Origin: Membranipora membranacea
Taxonomy: Eukaryota > Bryozoa > Gymnolaemata > Cheilostomatida > Membraniporidae
Direction: 5' to 3'
Length of the DNA stretch: 64,000 nucleotides
Assembly: GCA_914767715.1 (NCBI GenBank)
Contig: OU612071.1
Span: 13,127,493 to 13,191,492, forward strand
The notes beneath the pieces were generated by a model. The model did no database searches. It saw only the letters and a list, made by a program, of their open reading frames with translations, and was not told the DNA's origin. How positions within the stretch are numbered: the first letter of the stretch is position 1; each line of letters begins with the position of its first letter. The translations under genes were made by a program, and so were the position numbers. Shown here one piece after another: positions 1 to 10,965 of this stretch.

Positions 1-745
1 TTAAAATGTCACTTCAACAGTAAATACCATGTCTCCTCAATATGGAGAAAGCATAAACTAATCAAATACATCAATAATAAGGCGTAGAGTGCTCAATTAA
101 AACGGGCTCTTTTTTCAACAAAATGAACTTTCAGATGTCACTGCGACTTAACGTAAAATATTTGGAAGGATCAACAGTGAAAATAACTGTAAGAAACGAT
201 CACAAATACAATATTACAAAGTTTTCCTTTCCTGGTATTTCTTTAATCTCTCACATTTTGCAAAGTAAAAAATAAAATATAAATCCAATAAGATGATATA
301 TGTGATAGGCAGAGAACACTTTGTGCCTATGGGTCCTAGCATCAAACTAAAATTATCGGAAGTGGCTTTAATATCCATGATTTGAACATAGTTTGGATCT
401 CGGTCTACTGTAGCCTGTCTTGACAACCTTTGTTCAGTGTTCGGTGTCCCCCCACCCCACCTAACTAAGCTGTCGTGACAGGCTAAGTTTACTGATGCCG
501 ACATAAGTGTAGATTTTGGCAGTTAACCAAGCAATACATACCTTATATTATCAATTGCTGAATATTTCTCTCTCTCTCTCTCTGCTCTGAATAATATTAT
601 ATATATTATATTCATATTATGGTATTTTTAGATTGAAACTATAAATCACAGGTGTTGGTGTTTGATGTGGAATACATGACGTTTATAAAGGTGTTGGTTG
701 TACACCCGGCTCAATTCTAGACCAAAATGCCGTGAGGATCATACA
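1..745. other. No recognised gene
   Basis: I see no supported gene here. A 96-codon open frame on the minus strand (214-504) has no recognisable domain and no convincing splice sites. A short TC microsatellite lies near 565-583. Confidence 0.5.
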
Positions 746-815
746 ATCTTATTGGGTAGGTGGTAGCTCAGTTGGTTAGAGTTTGCTCCTGGCTTGTAAT
801 CCAACCATGTTTGAG
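746..815 (+). repeat. tRNA-derived relic (A-box)
   Basis: The stretch GGTAGCTCAGTTGGTTAGAG is an almost canonical tRNA A-box/D-arm, followed by an anticodon-arm-like segment. The expected B-box position is degenerate and no acceptor stem closes it. I read it as the head of an old tRNA-derived SINE or a tRNA pseudogene, not a working tRNA. Confidence 0.4.
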
Positions 816-829
816 CTATTGGGATTAAG

Positions 830-1145
830 TGTTTGTTTATCCTGTCAAGGTTATTAGACAATACTTGAAAACCACAGCTATAGGTAAAGTTGCAAAAATT
901 AAATATAACCTTTGATTAGTGGTTGGGGTTTTTATAGGTAATGTCCCGTAAAATTAAATGGTGCCAAGTTTTCAAACAATCATGCCAAGGTTAAAAGACA
1001 ACATTTGAATACCAGAACCAGGATTTAGTAGCAAAACATGTATAATTTATGTCCCATAAAATTCAAAATAATGCTTTGAGAGCCAGCCAAGCACAGTTCC
1101 GCTCAGCAAAAATCCACCAAACCTGCCAATAGTTCTATTTCTGGA
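830..1145 (+). repeat. Dispersed repeat R1, copy 1
   Basis: Blocks here, such as CATGCCAAGGTT, AATGTCC..TAAAATT, AGCCAAGCAC and TTCTATTTCTGGA, recur in the same order at 2925-3115. The copies are diverged and lack clear termini, so the class is unknown. Confidence 0.6.
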
Positions 1146-1187
1146 AGTTTCATCAATCAATAACATTATTTCAACAGGGCTGTAGAT

Positions 1188-1358
1188 TTAGAGGAGGCAG
1201 AGAGGCACTGCCTCCCCTAGACAGCTAAATACAATAAAACACTACAATTGAAATTCCATTTGCTTAATATATGCCTCAATTTGCTCGAAGAGGATAATTA
1301 CTGGTAATGTCCGAGACACGGCTCAGACTTTTGCCTCCCCTACCATTTTTTTCTAAAA
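1188..1358 (-). repeat. Dispersed repeat R2 (AGGGGAGGC family), copy 1
   Basis: In reverse complement it runs from AATGGTAGGGGAGGCAAA through GCATATA(A)TTAGCAAATGG-like sequence to TAGGGGAGGCAGTGC. The same order occurs at 4337-4560 and 7709-7930. The motif AGGGGAGGC is present at both ends in the same direction. It is probably a non-autonomous element of unknown class. Confidence 0.6.
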
Positions 1359-1779
1359 TATGGGCTTGTTTAACCCGTTTAATGTTTTTTAACCCATACA
1401 TCAAATGGGCATAGTTGTACAAATGTTGAAGGCAAGAACTATGGTGTTTGTTCACAAATTTCTTTTGTGTTTTTGGATAGGGTCATACATATTTTTATAG
1501 CTCCATTTAGTTTCCGAATATTTCATCTTGTTTATTAACTGTAAGCTTCCGCCTTTCTGAGATGATCAAGAGGAAGCAGTTGACATTCGTTATGATTTCT
1601 TGGCCTCACAAGGAACTTTCCTAAAATCACAACCATATGACCCGAACAAAATATTGGCATTCATATACTCAAAATAAGCTGCTTTAAAAAGGTAAAAGAT
1701 GAAGATTCTGATCTCAAAAATTCAAACCGAAATGATTCCATGCCACTATCTGTTACATCAACTGTTTTTCAATATGGAA

Positions 1780-2375
1780 TGTTTGCATTTGCACTCCTGA
1801 TGCTATGCTCTTGCGACATGATTGTAAAAAGCTTTCCATTTTATCTGATAGCATGTCAGCGCTGCAATCCCTTCACAATCAAGTACTAGGAACTAAGACG
1901 AAACCAGACTGTGTGGAAAATAAATATAAACCAACCAAAAACTGTATAAGCCAACTGGCCCGAACTAACCATCTAGACTTCTTGAAGGTGCCTTGGCACA
2001 CAGTTATCATGGGTTATGAGCGGGCTGATGAACTCCCTAACATTGTTGCAGCGCTTGACAAAATGGGTCCCAACCCTGTCCACTTTTCCTTCGAGCCACA
2101 TTAAAGCCCAAACAAAGCAATTTATGCAGAGACAGGTGCATTGTTTGCACACCCTAAACATGAAGGGCCTTTCAAAATCAAAATTTCAAATATATGCAAA
2201 CCACTTATCTCACACATAATCAACACAATCACAGGCAAAGGACAGTGAAGGTCGGACGGGGGAAAGATTAGCCGATGAGCCCTCATGTCTTGGTTGTGGT
2301 GCAAACCTTTATGACTATATTCAGTATGTGTACCGTTTTCCCAAATACATTAGCATTGGATAGTCATCCAGGAAA
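1780..2375 (+). pseudogene. LINE RNase H / C-terminal relic
   Basis: The frame at 1805-2104 encodes ILSDSMSALQSL followed, after a spacer, by WHTVIMGYERADELP. This is the RNase H signature of non-LTR retrotransposons: an Asp-Ser pair followed by a His...Gly-x-Glu-x-Ala-Asp motif. Shifted frames continue with RTGERLADEPSCLGCG (2240-2300), resembling the Cys-rich tail after RNase H in Jockey/I-type elements. No reverse transcriptase is recognisable upstream. Frameshifts and missing flanks make it a dead fragment. The RNase H reading is firm; the LINE clade is inferred. Confidence 0.6.
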
Positions 2376-2924
2376 CCAAAATATGCATGCTGTATTATCC
2401 CCATTGATGACAATACAAGACAACTTGTTTTTAGACAATATATGTGTTAACCAACCAAGACACAGGCTTTAGTCAAGACATATGGTAGATATCAGTGAAT
2501 TACATAAACCTCATAGATCGGAATAAATTGAAACTTTATCTATAGACAAATTGTCATCTTGTTAGGTTTGAGAGCATAACTGTCGTCCATTGCTAAAACA
2601 TGCACAATGGTACCAACTGGAATACCAGTATAAGTTCTCTGAAACGACTAGTAATAGTTACAAGCAGCCAGTGTATATCTTTCCAGTGAAAGCAACATTG
2701 CATCTATAAGTTTATCTTTCACTCGAACCTCTCACTGAATAATATTTTAGCTTTACTATCGATCAAAAAGTATGTCATCCAGGCGCCTGTTTCGATAGGG
2801 GATTTGCCACCAAATAAATTACATTCTGAGACAGAAGTTATTAGGCCAGTAGAAGGAGTCGATGGGTACATTTGTACCTGGAGTTGATGTTTGGCTATCC
2901 AGCCCCTGATTCCAGTCTTTAAGG

Positions 2925-3115
2925 AGTGCAAAGTTCTCAAACAACCATGCCAAGGTTGTAAAACAACATTTGAATTGAATAGGGTAAAGTAGCAAAAATT
3001 GTGTAGTTAATGTCCAATAAAATTTTTAAATTTTGCTTTGTGAGTCAGCCAAGCACGTCTGCCCTAAGCAAAACATCAGCCAAACCTCTCAGGAATTCTA
3101 TTTCTGGATATGCTC
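2925..3115 (+). repeat. Dispersed repeat R1, copy 2
   Basis: Second copy of the repeat at 830-1145, with the same block order and several indels. Confidence 0.6.
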
Positions 3116-4336
3116 ACTAAATTGTTTGGTATTCGTTTTTTTACAAAACAAATGACATCAAAGATATTCTCACTAGATCTAGAATTTATATGTAAGCTAT
3201 AATGCGTAGGCACGATATGCTTTCATGTATCTTCAGCTCAAGATTAATGTCTCAAAAGCCTGCAAGATACTCAGATATTCAGCTATCCTGAAATGTTTGA
3301 ATTCCACACTTTGGTAGAATTGCAAAAAAAAAGATAGTCTTGGGTACAGGTAATGTTTTAGGAAATCCACACTCACGGTGTTGGTAAGTTAATGTGTAGT
3401 ATTTGTATTGATACAGGAGGTAAGACATAGAAGGGTTTCTTTGCTTAGACCGAGAGCTGTAAAGAAGCTAGGAGTGGGCTATAGTGAGTAAGTGCGATAT
3501 ATTTTGATGTATATTAAACCCATTATTAATCTTAAATGTCTTCAAAGTACTAACAAATATTTATCTAATCGGCAAATCTTAAATATAACACTTTGATAAA
3601 CTTGCATATATCATAAACTTGTTTACAGAAAATTCACGCTGGAGAATTGATTTAAAGTATTTCTACAGGTCTGGGAAATTTGGCCTCATTTAATCTGTAG
3701 TTCAAAGGCTATGGTTATCAGAATCAGCACCGATTGGGCAAAAAAGTTTTCCCTCAACTGATTGTCTACATATATGAATAAGGTGAAACAATGGCATCAC
3801 CCAACCTACTTTCTTGAATTAGTATGAATCAGTCTCTGCAAAGAGACTGCCAAATCGAGTAATACCTCTGAGCTTGAAGCCTTAGTGAGTCTTCAAATAG
3901 CCAAACAGACTGCAAAGGTAACAAATGGCGTATGGCAGCAATAATTTAACCCTTTGATTGATGGACGGAGTAGTAAATGTGGTCAGAAGTCAGGTGTGGT
4001 CTGGCGGTTTAGGGTACAGTACTTAAAATCTTAATATCCAGATTCGATTCCTTGCACCGTCTGTTATTTCTGAATGGCAATGGCCAGCTTCACATCCTAG
4101 CTAAGTAGATTTCTAGCTGTAGAGTAGCTGGAAGTAGGTTTTATTGCGCAAGCAGGATAAATTTCAACTTTTTAGCTTTTGATGAGTGAAAACCTTTAAT
4201 TGTGATTGAATGATTTGCCTCTTTGTTTGCTCTAGGAAAAGAAAATGGCAGTTGGTTCACCTCAGCTGTAGGAGGTAACGTCGGCAAACGAATACTCTGT
4301 CTAACAAATGCATCCATCAACAATGAGATGAAGAAC
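3116..4336. other. No recognised gene
   Basis: AT-rich sequence with no long frame, no paired splice sites I trust and no clear repeat termini. Confidence 0.5.
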
Positions 4337-4560
4337 AGGGCCATAGTTATGAAAAAATGGTAGGGGAGGCAAATGTCTGCAGCGAGTCGGAAGCAACACC
4401 AGGAGGGGTGATGTTAGTTCCTCCCCAAACAATTTAAGGCATATAATTAGCAAATAGAAATCCCAAATGAGCTGATTCAAACATTGAATATTCGATTAAC
4501 GAATATTAAGGCCATATTATTTAGCTTTCTAGGGGAGGCGGTGCTTCTTCCTTCCATTTG
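4337..4560 (+). repeat. Dispersed repeat R2, copy 2
   Basis: Starts near CAGGGCCATAGTT, carries AGGGGAGGCAAATGTC at 4362, GGCATATAATTAGCAAAT internally, and ends at a second AGGGGAGGC (4531-4539). It is collinear with 7709-7930. Confidence 0.65.
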
Positions 4561-5119
4561 GAAATAAAGGAAAAGGATTTTGGCATTTCTCTTTGACTTA
4601 TCCAAAAGAAAAACAACCCTATATATCACTCAATAAAATAAGCAGATAAGTATGGCAATTATAAATCATACGCTCACATAAATCACCCTATCTTGTGCAC
4701 CAGTGAATTTCACTTTAACAAGACCAGCTGCTAGCAAATTGTATATTCTACACTGGCAATTTAGGAGATTTGCAATTAGTATAACCTGCTTGACAAAAGT
4801 TTACAAGGGTCAGCTTCATTAGATTCTGAACTTGTGGACCAATCAAAGATGAGAGATGCGGTCCAGCAGCAACCATACATAAATAGCCATGCGCTTTTCC
4901 AGGGTCAGATATGTTCCCCTCATCCATATAATATAATACATATATGTATATAAGCGTTTGGGGGTTGTTTTTTACAATATCAAAAATTGAGTAACAAATA
5001 GGTAATCATTTGTTGGTAGCCGAAGGAGAGCATGTTTATCACTTTCATACAAGTATCTATAATATATTGGTTAGTGCAGTTTGCTCTGTCTTAACTTTCA
5101 CCTGATACAGTATATACCT

Positions 5120-5430
5120 GTTGACTCTTAGCCTGCTCCGCCCTAACGTGGTCTACCCCGACCTAACCTGGTGTTACTCAGCATGGCCTGGTAGCGTATT
5201 GGACGGCAATGTATAAACCAGCATGCATTATGATTAGCTTGTTCTTAACTTAACTTTAGCAGCCTGGTAAACAAGATTTGGCCCAAGACAAATTCACATA
5301 AGATACAGTCGTCCCAAAAAGAGAATACATGTTATAATCGCAAATTCCACCTCCGTTCAAACACTGAGAAATAAAAGTGCCTTAAGGGCATGGCTTCAGC
5401 GCCAAGACGCTTGCAGGTGGCAGGTACTCA
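5120..5430. repeat. Dispersed repeat R3, copy 1, with SINE-body block
   Basis: Shares ordered blocks with 22240-22650: CTAACCTGG-like sequence, AAGATACAGTC, ATGTTATAATCGCAA, CCATCTCC-like sequence, GAGAAATAAA, then GTGCCTTAAGGGCA..GCGCCAAG. The last block matches the body of the SINE at 61063-61305. Order and orientation are preserved in both copies. Confidence 0.6.
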
Positions 5431-5512
5431 GTATAATCATAATACGATACCCATTAATTTGGGCCTGTCCATTGATAATCCTTAGTAATCAGTTCTATCA
5501 TGGCTTATCATT

Positions 5513-5753
5513 GGTTATTATATATCAGTGGGCGTGTCTAAGTATTTAAAAGATGTTGACTGTGTTGAATTCTTACCTAAACATTGGCATAAATAATCTA
5601 CTTAGAGCCAGAAAAATTTCTAATACTTTGAAGGGTGATATTGATTTATGGTGTTTTATAAGTATAAAAGATACAATAACAAACTCAGGCCACCATTTCT
5701 GGTTGTGGAGGCCAACTGTGCTCACTCAGTTCCAAGTCAAAACTTGATAGCAG
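5513..5753 (+). promoter_or_regulatory. Candidate promoter and 5' UTR exon of the Cys-rich gene
   Basis: The next gene has a splice acceptor (TTTATTTCAG, ending 6250) one base before its start codon, so a 5' UTR exon must lie upstream. A good donor, CAG/GTGAGAT, occurs after 5753, and a TATA-like TTATTATATAT lies at 5515-5525. The interval between is the best candidate for the first, non-coding exon. This rests on signals only; RNA data would settle it. Confidence 0.3.
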
Positions 5754-6251
5754 GTGAGATTTTTTATTACCGGTTTATATTTCTCTAAGTTGACAATAAT
5801 TGAGAGAGCTATGTTAGAGATGTCGATACTGGTTTCAACTCATTAACTGTCATAGGCAGTACTCTTTTGGTTGTTGCATCATTAGACTACATCTGGCCAT
5901 ATAAGGGCAAACAAACAAATCAGCATGACCTTAATGCTATTAAACTACCGAAGCATTATATAGCCTATGAAGCCTATTACAATTTCTAAGGCCATACATC
6001 AATGTTACCTAGAAGTGCTACGAGTTTTTTTCAGTGTAGAACCTATTGCATAAGTACTGCAGAACTAGCTACCAGACTAGATCGTGGATTAGGCCTTCAG
6101 TAGTCTTAAATAAATTGACAGTGGCAATTGTTAAAGAAGATGTCTGCATGCACACCGAACCAACTGTGGAAATTTGTCTCTATATTATATATTGTATATG
6201 TATTTTATAGTAAAGTATATTATATGTAATGCTATTAATTTTTATTTCAGG

Positions 6252-8072
6252 ATGAAGAGTATTATTGTCACACTTTTGTTTGGCTGTGCTATCTTGGTAA
6301 TCAGAGGTGAGAAAGTTCAGAAGAATCACTTAACAATTAATATGTATTAAAATATGCTGCACAGTTTTATGAATTAAACATTATGCTTGACAAAATATAA
6401 TAATGAGGAAATAGTTAATTGCCAAAAAAGTTTTTTCAAAATAGCTAATAAAATAAATTTCGAGCTCATTCTGATCTCTCCTCCCATTTTCATTTTTCAC
6501 AGGGCAACAACGCGGATCCAATGGACAAACACGCGGATTCGATGGACAAACAGGCGGATTGATTAAAACTGGAGGTTTTGGTGAAGTGAATAACTGCCAA
6601 CCTCATGAACAAAGAACTGGCAGTGGAGGACGTTTCTCTCGACGACAGCCAGGATGTAGAAGCGTAAGGAACTCAGCTGGCTCTTTCAGGTGGGTAGACA
6701 AATGGCATATTAGCGAAAATCGATTTTTAGATCAAAATTTTTGTAAAATTTTGGAGTTGGCCCTCCTTGATTTGGAGGCCGACCTCTTGATCTGGGAGTG
6801 TACTATAGAGCACAGTCCATATTGACTAGTATGTGTAAAATACGTTTGAGGTATTGTATATGGTCCTGATTGGCTTACCGACAACATACATATTGAGGTG
6901 CAAAGATCATTTACTACTCCCTTTCATTGCTTTACCTCTAATCAAGTGACAGTGGAGCTCAGATTATTGAAAACCCTCCAGATGGTTGATTGTGCAGCAA
7001 CAACCGACAGAAGAGAATAGAGGACTTCTCTGTAAAACATGGCTTTCACCTTGTTTGCATACAAATTTACCTACAGTTCACATTGCAGTCATGAAAACAC
7101 CAATTTTCATGAGAGGTTTTTTCTTCTAACCTCGCGGTCACAAACTATTTTCTTCTTCACTCTACATTTGACCCATTTGACCCATTTGTTTTTACACAAG
7201 TTATCATTTATTATTATTCTGGATTGTAGGCATGGATGTAAATTTGTGTTCATTGCACCAAATGATCGTGATCCATTATAATAGAGTTAATTTATATAAT
7301 ATTTACAGATGTTGTGCTGTTTGTCCTGTGGGTAAAAGGCTCAGTCGGACCAATGAGCGTGGAAGGTGTGACATTGTGTGCGTATCTGGATCACCAAGGC
7401 GTGGAGGAATATTTCGACGTTTGATAGATTTGATAAGACCAAGACAGTGCAACCAATTCTGCTGTGACAGAAAGTCATCTGGAACTATAATTTTGGAACA
7501 ACCTCCTGTAGGAATTATATGTAAGAAAAATCAATTTCACAATAAAAACAATTTCACTCAATAAGATCCTATTAAATATCAACTTATAAACTGTAGTTGT
7601 AATGTATCTTAGCAGCACATTGTAATTATGTATCATTCCTGACTGTCATGATTTGTTATCTTTGCTCAGCACATATTTACAATTTACAATTCAGGATTAT
7701 GAAAGTCCAGGGCCTAGTTTGGAAAAAAATAAAGGGGAGGCAAATATCCGAGGCGAGTGCAAATCATCACCAAGAGGTGTTGTAAGCTGCTTCTCAATCA
7801 ATTAGAGGCATATAATTAGCAAATGGTGATCCTAGAGGAGTTGATTCAGACATGGATTAACAATTTATAGTGATTTCGGGCCACTTTATCTAGCTATCCA
7901 GGGGAGGCAGAGCTTCCCTGCCTCCTCTAGAACTACAAGCCTGAGATCCTGATGCTTTAATACCCTCAGTTGTAAGCGTGTAGGTTTTTTCTTCTAAAAA
8001 ATGAATGAATAATAACAAAATGTTTATTTTGCAGTTGAAGGTAAACCGAGCGATGTGCAGCGGGAAACCTAA
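6252..8072 (+). CDS. Secreted Arg-rich, cysteine-rich protein (163 aa), four coding exons
   Basis: Coding exons are 6252-6306, 6503-6689, 7309-7520 and 8035-8072 (TAA). All introns are GT-AG and all junctions keep frame (phases 1, 2, 1). Exon 1 encodes a typical signal peptide (MKSIIVTLLFGCAILVI). Exon 2 gives a Gly/Gln/Arg-rich segment with two repeats of the form R/F-D/S-x-GQT and then two cysteines. Exon 3 holds eight cysteines spaced CC-x2-C-x14-C-x3-C-x22-C-x3-CC, with many arginines. Exon 4 adds a 12-residue tail. The product is probably secreted, disulfide-stabilised and basic. I recognise no named family; a structural, defensive or matrix role would be a guess. Intron 3 carries an R2 repeat. 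The ATG follows a splice acceptor directly, supporting the start. Confidence 0.8.
7709..7930 (+). repeat. Dispersed repeat R2, copy 3 (in intron 3)
   Basis: Collinear with 4337-4560: CAGGGCC, AGGGGAGGCAAATATCC, GAGGCATATAATTAGCAAATGG and AGGGGAGGCAGAG. It lies wholly inside the last intron of the Cys-rich gene and adds no exon. Confidence 0.65.
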
Positions 8073-8750
8073 GAAAATAAGTCGCAAGTGGCGTGTAGTG
8101 AAATCAAGATGCTGATGAATACTGGAAAACGACCTTGACTAAAATGACACCAATGATGTAATTAATATCACATATGATAGACGATAAAGCCAATAGCATA
8201 TATAGCTCTATAACATATCTGAAGAAAATATAAACTGCTCTTAAATTGTGAAGTTAACGACAAAGTATAGTTGGTCGATTATAGGATAGTAATGTTGAAA
8301 TAACTTTACTCAAAGCAACATATTGTTTGCTTTTTGGAGTACACACAATTCTTCTTTCTATAATGGACGATTTTCTGCTGCCTGATTTTTTTCTTTATTT
8401 TACATGCACAACACATGTGTTAACTAAGTTCCATACACCGACTCATATGTTCTACCCTCAACAAGCTCTTTGTGAAGTTGGTTATAAGCATTTCTAGAAT
8501 AGGAACAATGATTTGCCAATTTCAGTGGCAATGTGTAGCTAAGAGCGTATGGTACTAATAAATAACCTATTGCATTTATAAAAATATCTTCATTCTGAAT
8601 TCAATGATTGAATTCTTATCCGATGTGTAGATTTTTGTGCTGGAAAACAACAACAGCCCACCTGTTCATCACCTTACAAAGGGTTAAGTTCACAAATGAA
8701 GAAAAGTTTGCTATTTCATACATGCTTGAACTCGCTAAATTTGAAAGTAG
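8073..8750. other. 3' flank of the Cys-rich gene, candidate polyA signal
   Basis: No further gene seen. AATAAA at 8557-8562 is a possible polyadenylation signal for the gene ending at 8072, though about 485 bases away. Confidence 0.35.
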
Positions 8751-8820
8751 CTTAAAGGGCAACCAAGGTTTCGCAGCAATGCATTAATGGGTAGCAAATA
8801 ATGTGCTAGGCAGCATCAGC

Positions 8821-9041
8821 TGTTGCGAAGTTGGGTTCTAATCAGGATGGCAAGATATAAAGCAGTCCACTCACCATGAAAGTCAGTAGACAAGTGCTCA
8901 TGTGTGTCTCTTCAATAAAGGTCACGGTCAAGTCAGTCTCTGTCATATATAGGTCAGGGCAGAGAGGACAACTCCAAGATACATGTACAAAGTACATGTA
9001 TGAAAACATGACAACAAACCTTATGATAGGACTACTCCACA
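8821..9041 (-). repeat. 3' LTR of gag-only element
   Basis: 221-bp long terminal repeat, matched by 10966-11186. The only difference I see is T versus G near 8883/11028. Both contain short palindromes (ACATGTACAAAGTACATGT). Confidence 0.88.
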
Positions 9042-9310
9042 TGCCCTTACTATTATAAGGGTTTTTTGACACATACTCTATAACCCTAACAGGGTTGAGA
9101 GACATCACATGCCCTTTCATTGAGAAAGGGTTGTTTACTCATACTCTGTGGCCCACCATCAGGGTTAGCACACAGCTACGGGGACTACCGACAACTGTCA
9201 GCAATCACACAAGCAATAACGAAAAGCGGATATGATGTCAACTTAAAACAAGTATTTTTACTTACAAGGTGACAACAGCTCTTCACTAGGGTAGAATTTA
9301 CAGAGGGAAG
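9042..9310 (-). repeat. 3' untranslated region of gag-only element with hairpins
   Basis: Between the gag stop and the 3' LTR lie three small inverted repeats: CCCTTA..TAAGGG (9043-9060), AACCCTAACAGGGTT (9081-9095) and CCCTTT..AAAGGG (9111-9129). The bases next to the LTR read AGTAAGGGCA on the minus strand, a plausible polypurine tract. Confidence 0.6.
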
Positions 9311-10597
9311 TTATCTCCGCCAATTACTATCACTACTACCTGAGCTCTGCCTAGGTGGAGAGCGGTCATCACGTGACTTTCTTTTAGTTCGCTCTTTGTA
9401 CCTTTGGTCTGAGCTCCCATTTACTCTACAACTGCAATCTCCTGCTGAGACGCCTTCACGCAAACAAAACCTACATCTATAAACATCAGTACAATCCTGC
9501 TGGTGATGTGACATCCTTTGACATCTGAAACACCGGCCTTCAGGACAGTAACGCGCAATATGATCATTGTTATGACATATATAACAGCCAGAATGCTGAC
9601 TACTACTATGACTTACATACCTCCTTTCACGGTCAAGTGAAGGGTAATCATCATTATCACTCCCACCATCACCATTATAACGATGGTTGTCACTACAAAA
9701 TCTCTTGTTGTCAGAACCTCGATTAGAATGGTAATAAGCATCATGATAAGTATTACTTACACTACTCTCATCACTTCTCCCTCTGTGTGGACTACACTTC
9801 ACTTCACCAACACGCTCCTGTATAACAGTAATATTTGGTACAACATTGATTGGATTACAAACTACACTAGACTCAGCGTGTAATTCAACTTTAACAGGTA
9901 TTTTAGCAGGGACCTGTTTACTCTCTGACAGCGGATAAGTCGGGTCTGATCTATTTAAGGCATTCAAAGACTCTTGCGCAGCTAGTCTTGCCCTTAACAC
10001 TTTGTTGATCTTGACCCAGTTCAACTCATCATCAGCCATCATCTCAAACTTCAATTTTGAGTTACGCAAACCTCTTACTGCGATCAACAATGCAAATCTC
10101 TCTCTGACATTGCCACCAGAGAAATCACATTGTCTACTCAGTCCTTCAACCCGCAGAAGATAAGCGCGTTCATCTTCATTGTCAAGTTGTTGACAGGTAA
10201 CAAACTTGTCCAACTTAACATACTCAGACTCGTCATGCTCAAAGTGTTCTCTCAACAAGTTCCACACATCTAAGAACTCCAAAGATGTGGAAAACAAGTC
10301 AACACCAAGCGATGACACTACTTCACGGGCATCACTGCCCATACACCAGAGCAAAGACGCCAGCTTTGCATCTTCACCGAAGCGAGGCACCCTCACTTTT
10401 TCGGTAACTCTAGAACCACCAGTTCCAGTAGTCACTTCTTCGATGTCATAGCCAAGTTCAATCGACTTCATTCTTAAAGCCAGATTAAACTCAACAGACC
10501 ACCGCTTAAATGACCCATGGACATTGGATGAGTCTACAACAAACACAGGTAGACTAGCAAAGATACTAGCCATGGCACCAGTGTACAACCTATACAA
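9311..10597 (-). CDS. gag: Gag-like polyprotein with two CCHC zinc knuckles (428 aa)
   Basis: An intact frame inside the gag-only LTR element. The N-terminal two-thirds (about residues 20-210) has the look of a retrotransposon capsid domain, with a conserved-looking Trp at KRW and helix-rich sequence. Two CX2CX4HX4C knuckles follow at residues 338-351 and 356-369, then further Cys pairs and a basic Arg/Ser-rich tail, all typical of nucleic-acid-binding nucleocapsid. Translation may begin at residue 1 or at the methionine at residue 9. No stop or frameshift is present. It would package element RNA; polymerase must come in trans. The capsid assignment is inferred; the knuckles are certain. Confidence 0.85.
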   Translation of the reverse strand: MYRLYTGAMASIFASLPVFVVDSSNVHGSFKRWSVEFNLALRMKSIELGYDIEEVTTGTGGSRVTEKVRVPRFGEDAKLASLLWCMGSDAREVVSSLGVDLFSTSLEFLDVWNLLREHFEHDESEYVKLDKFVTCQQLDNEDERAYLLRVEGLSRQCDFSGGNVRERFALLIAVRGLRNSKLKFEMMADDELNWVKINKVLRARLAAQESLNALNRSDPTYPLSESKQVPAKIPVKVELHAESSVVCNPINVVPNITVIQERVGEVKCSPHRGRSDESSVSNTYHDAYYHSNRGSDNKRFCSDNHRYNGDGGSDNDDYPSLDRERRYVSHSSSQHSGCYICHNNDHIARYCPEGRCFRCQRMSHHQQDCTDVYRCRFCLREGVSAGDCSCRVNGSSDQRYKERTKRKSRDDRSPPRQSSGSSDSNWRR

Positions 10598-10948
10598 TAG
10601 TAAGCTAGGGTATACTCAAGCGACACAAGTTCAAATTGTATTCAAGAACACAAAAACTTTTACTCAAATTTCCAGCCAAAATTTGTGAACAAAGATGGAG
10701 GAAAATATCTTTTGTTGTTTGATTTTTTGGATGTTTCACTTCTCATACACATTGGCAACGCTTCCTCCTCACCTAAACTAGGGCTTTCCACTCCTAGTTA
10801 GTAACTCACCTAAACACCTCTTCTACACCTTTTCTCCTTACTCCTCTCCTCAATAACACCTTATCTCCTACTCATTCACCTCTCCTATGCACCTCTCTTT
10901 CTCCTCTACACCTCTCCTAGCACTTCACCTTCACCTCTCCTAAGTATA
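10598..10948 (-). promoter_or_regulatory. 5' leader of gag-only element
   Basis: Untranslated region between primer-binding site and gag. It is strongly CT-rich on the plus strand (purine-rich in the RNA), with repeats of the ACCTCTCCT type at 10800-10945. It is the likely site of any packaging signal. Confidence 0.5.
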
Positions 10949-10965
10949 TCTCACAACTGACACCA
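10949..10965 (-). promoter_or_regulatory. Primer-binding site, tRNA-Leu type
   Basis: Immediately inside the 5' LTR the minus strand reads TGGTGTCAGTTGTGAGA. TGG pairs with a tRNA CCA end and TGGTGTCAG is characteristic of tRNA-Leu-primed retroelements. Confidence 0.75.

Noticed and set aside
7039-7281. 80-codon ORF before exon 3 of the Cys-rich gene
   Set aside because: It lies in intron 2; the splice model with matching phases explains the coding signal better.
8842-9120. Similar short ORFs at 8842-9120 and 10987-11251
   Set aside because: They lie in the two LTRs and repeat because the LTRs repeat; no domain.
9683-10451. Plus-strand ORFs across the LTR element
   Set aside because: Antisense shadows of the intact gag frame.
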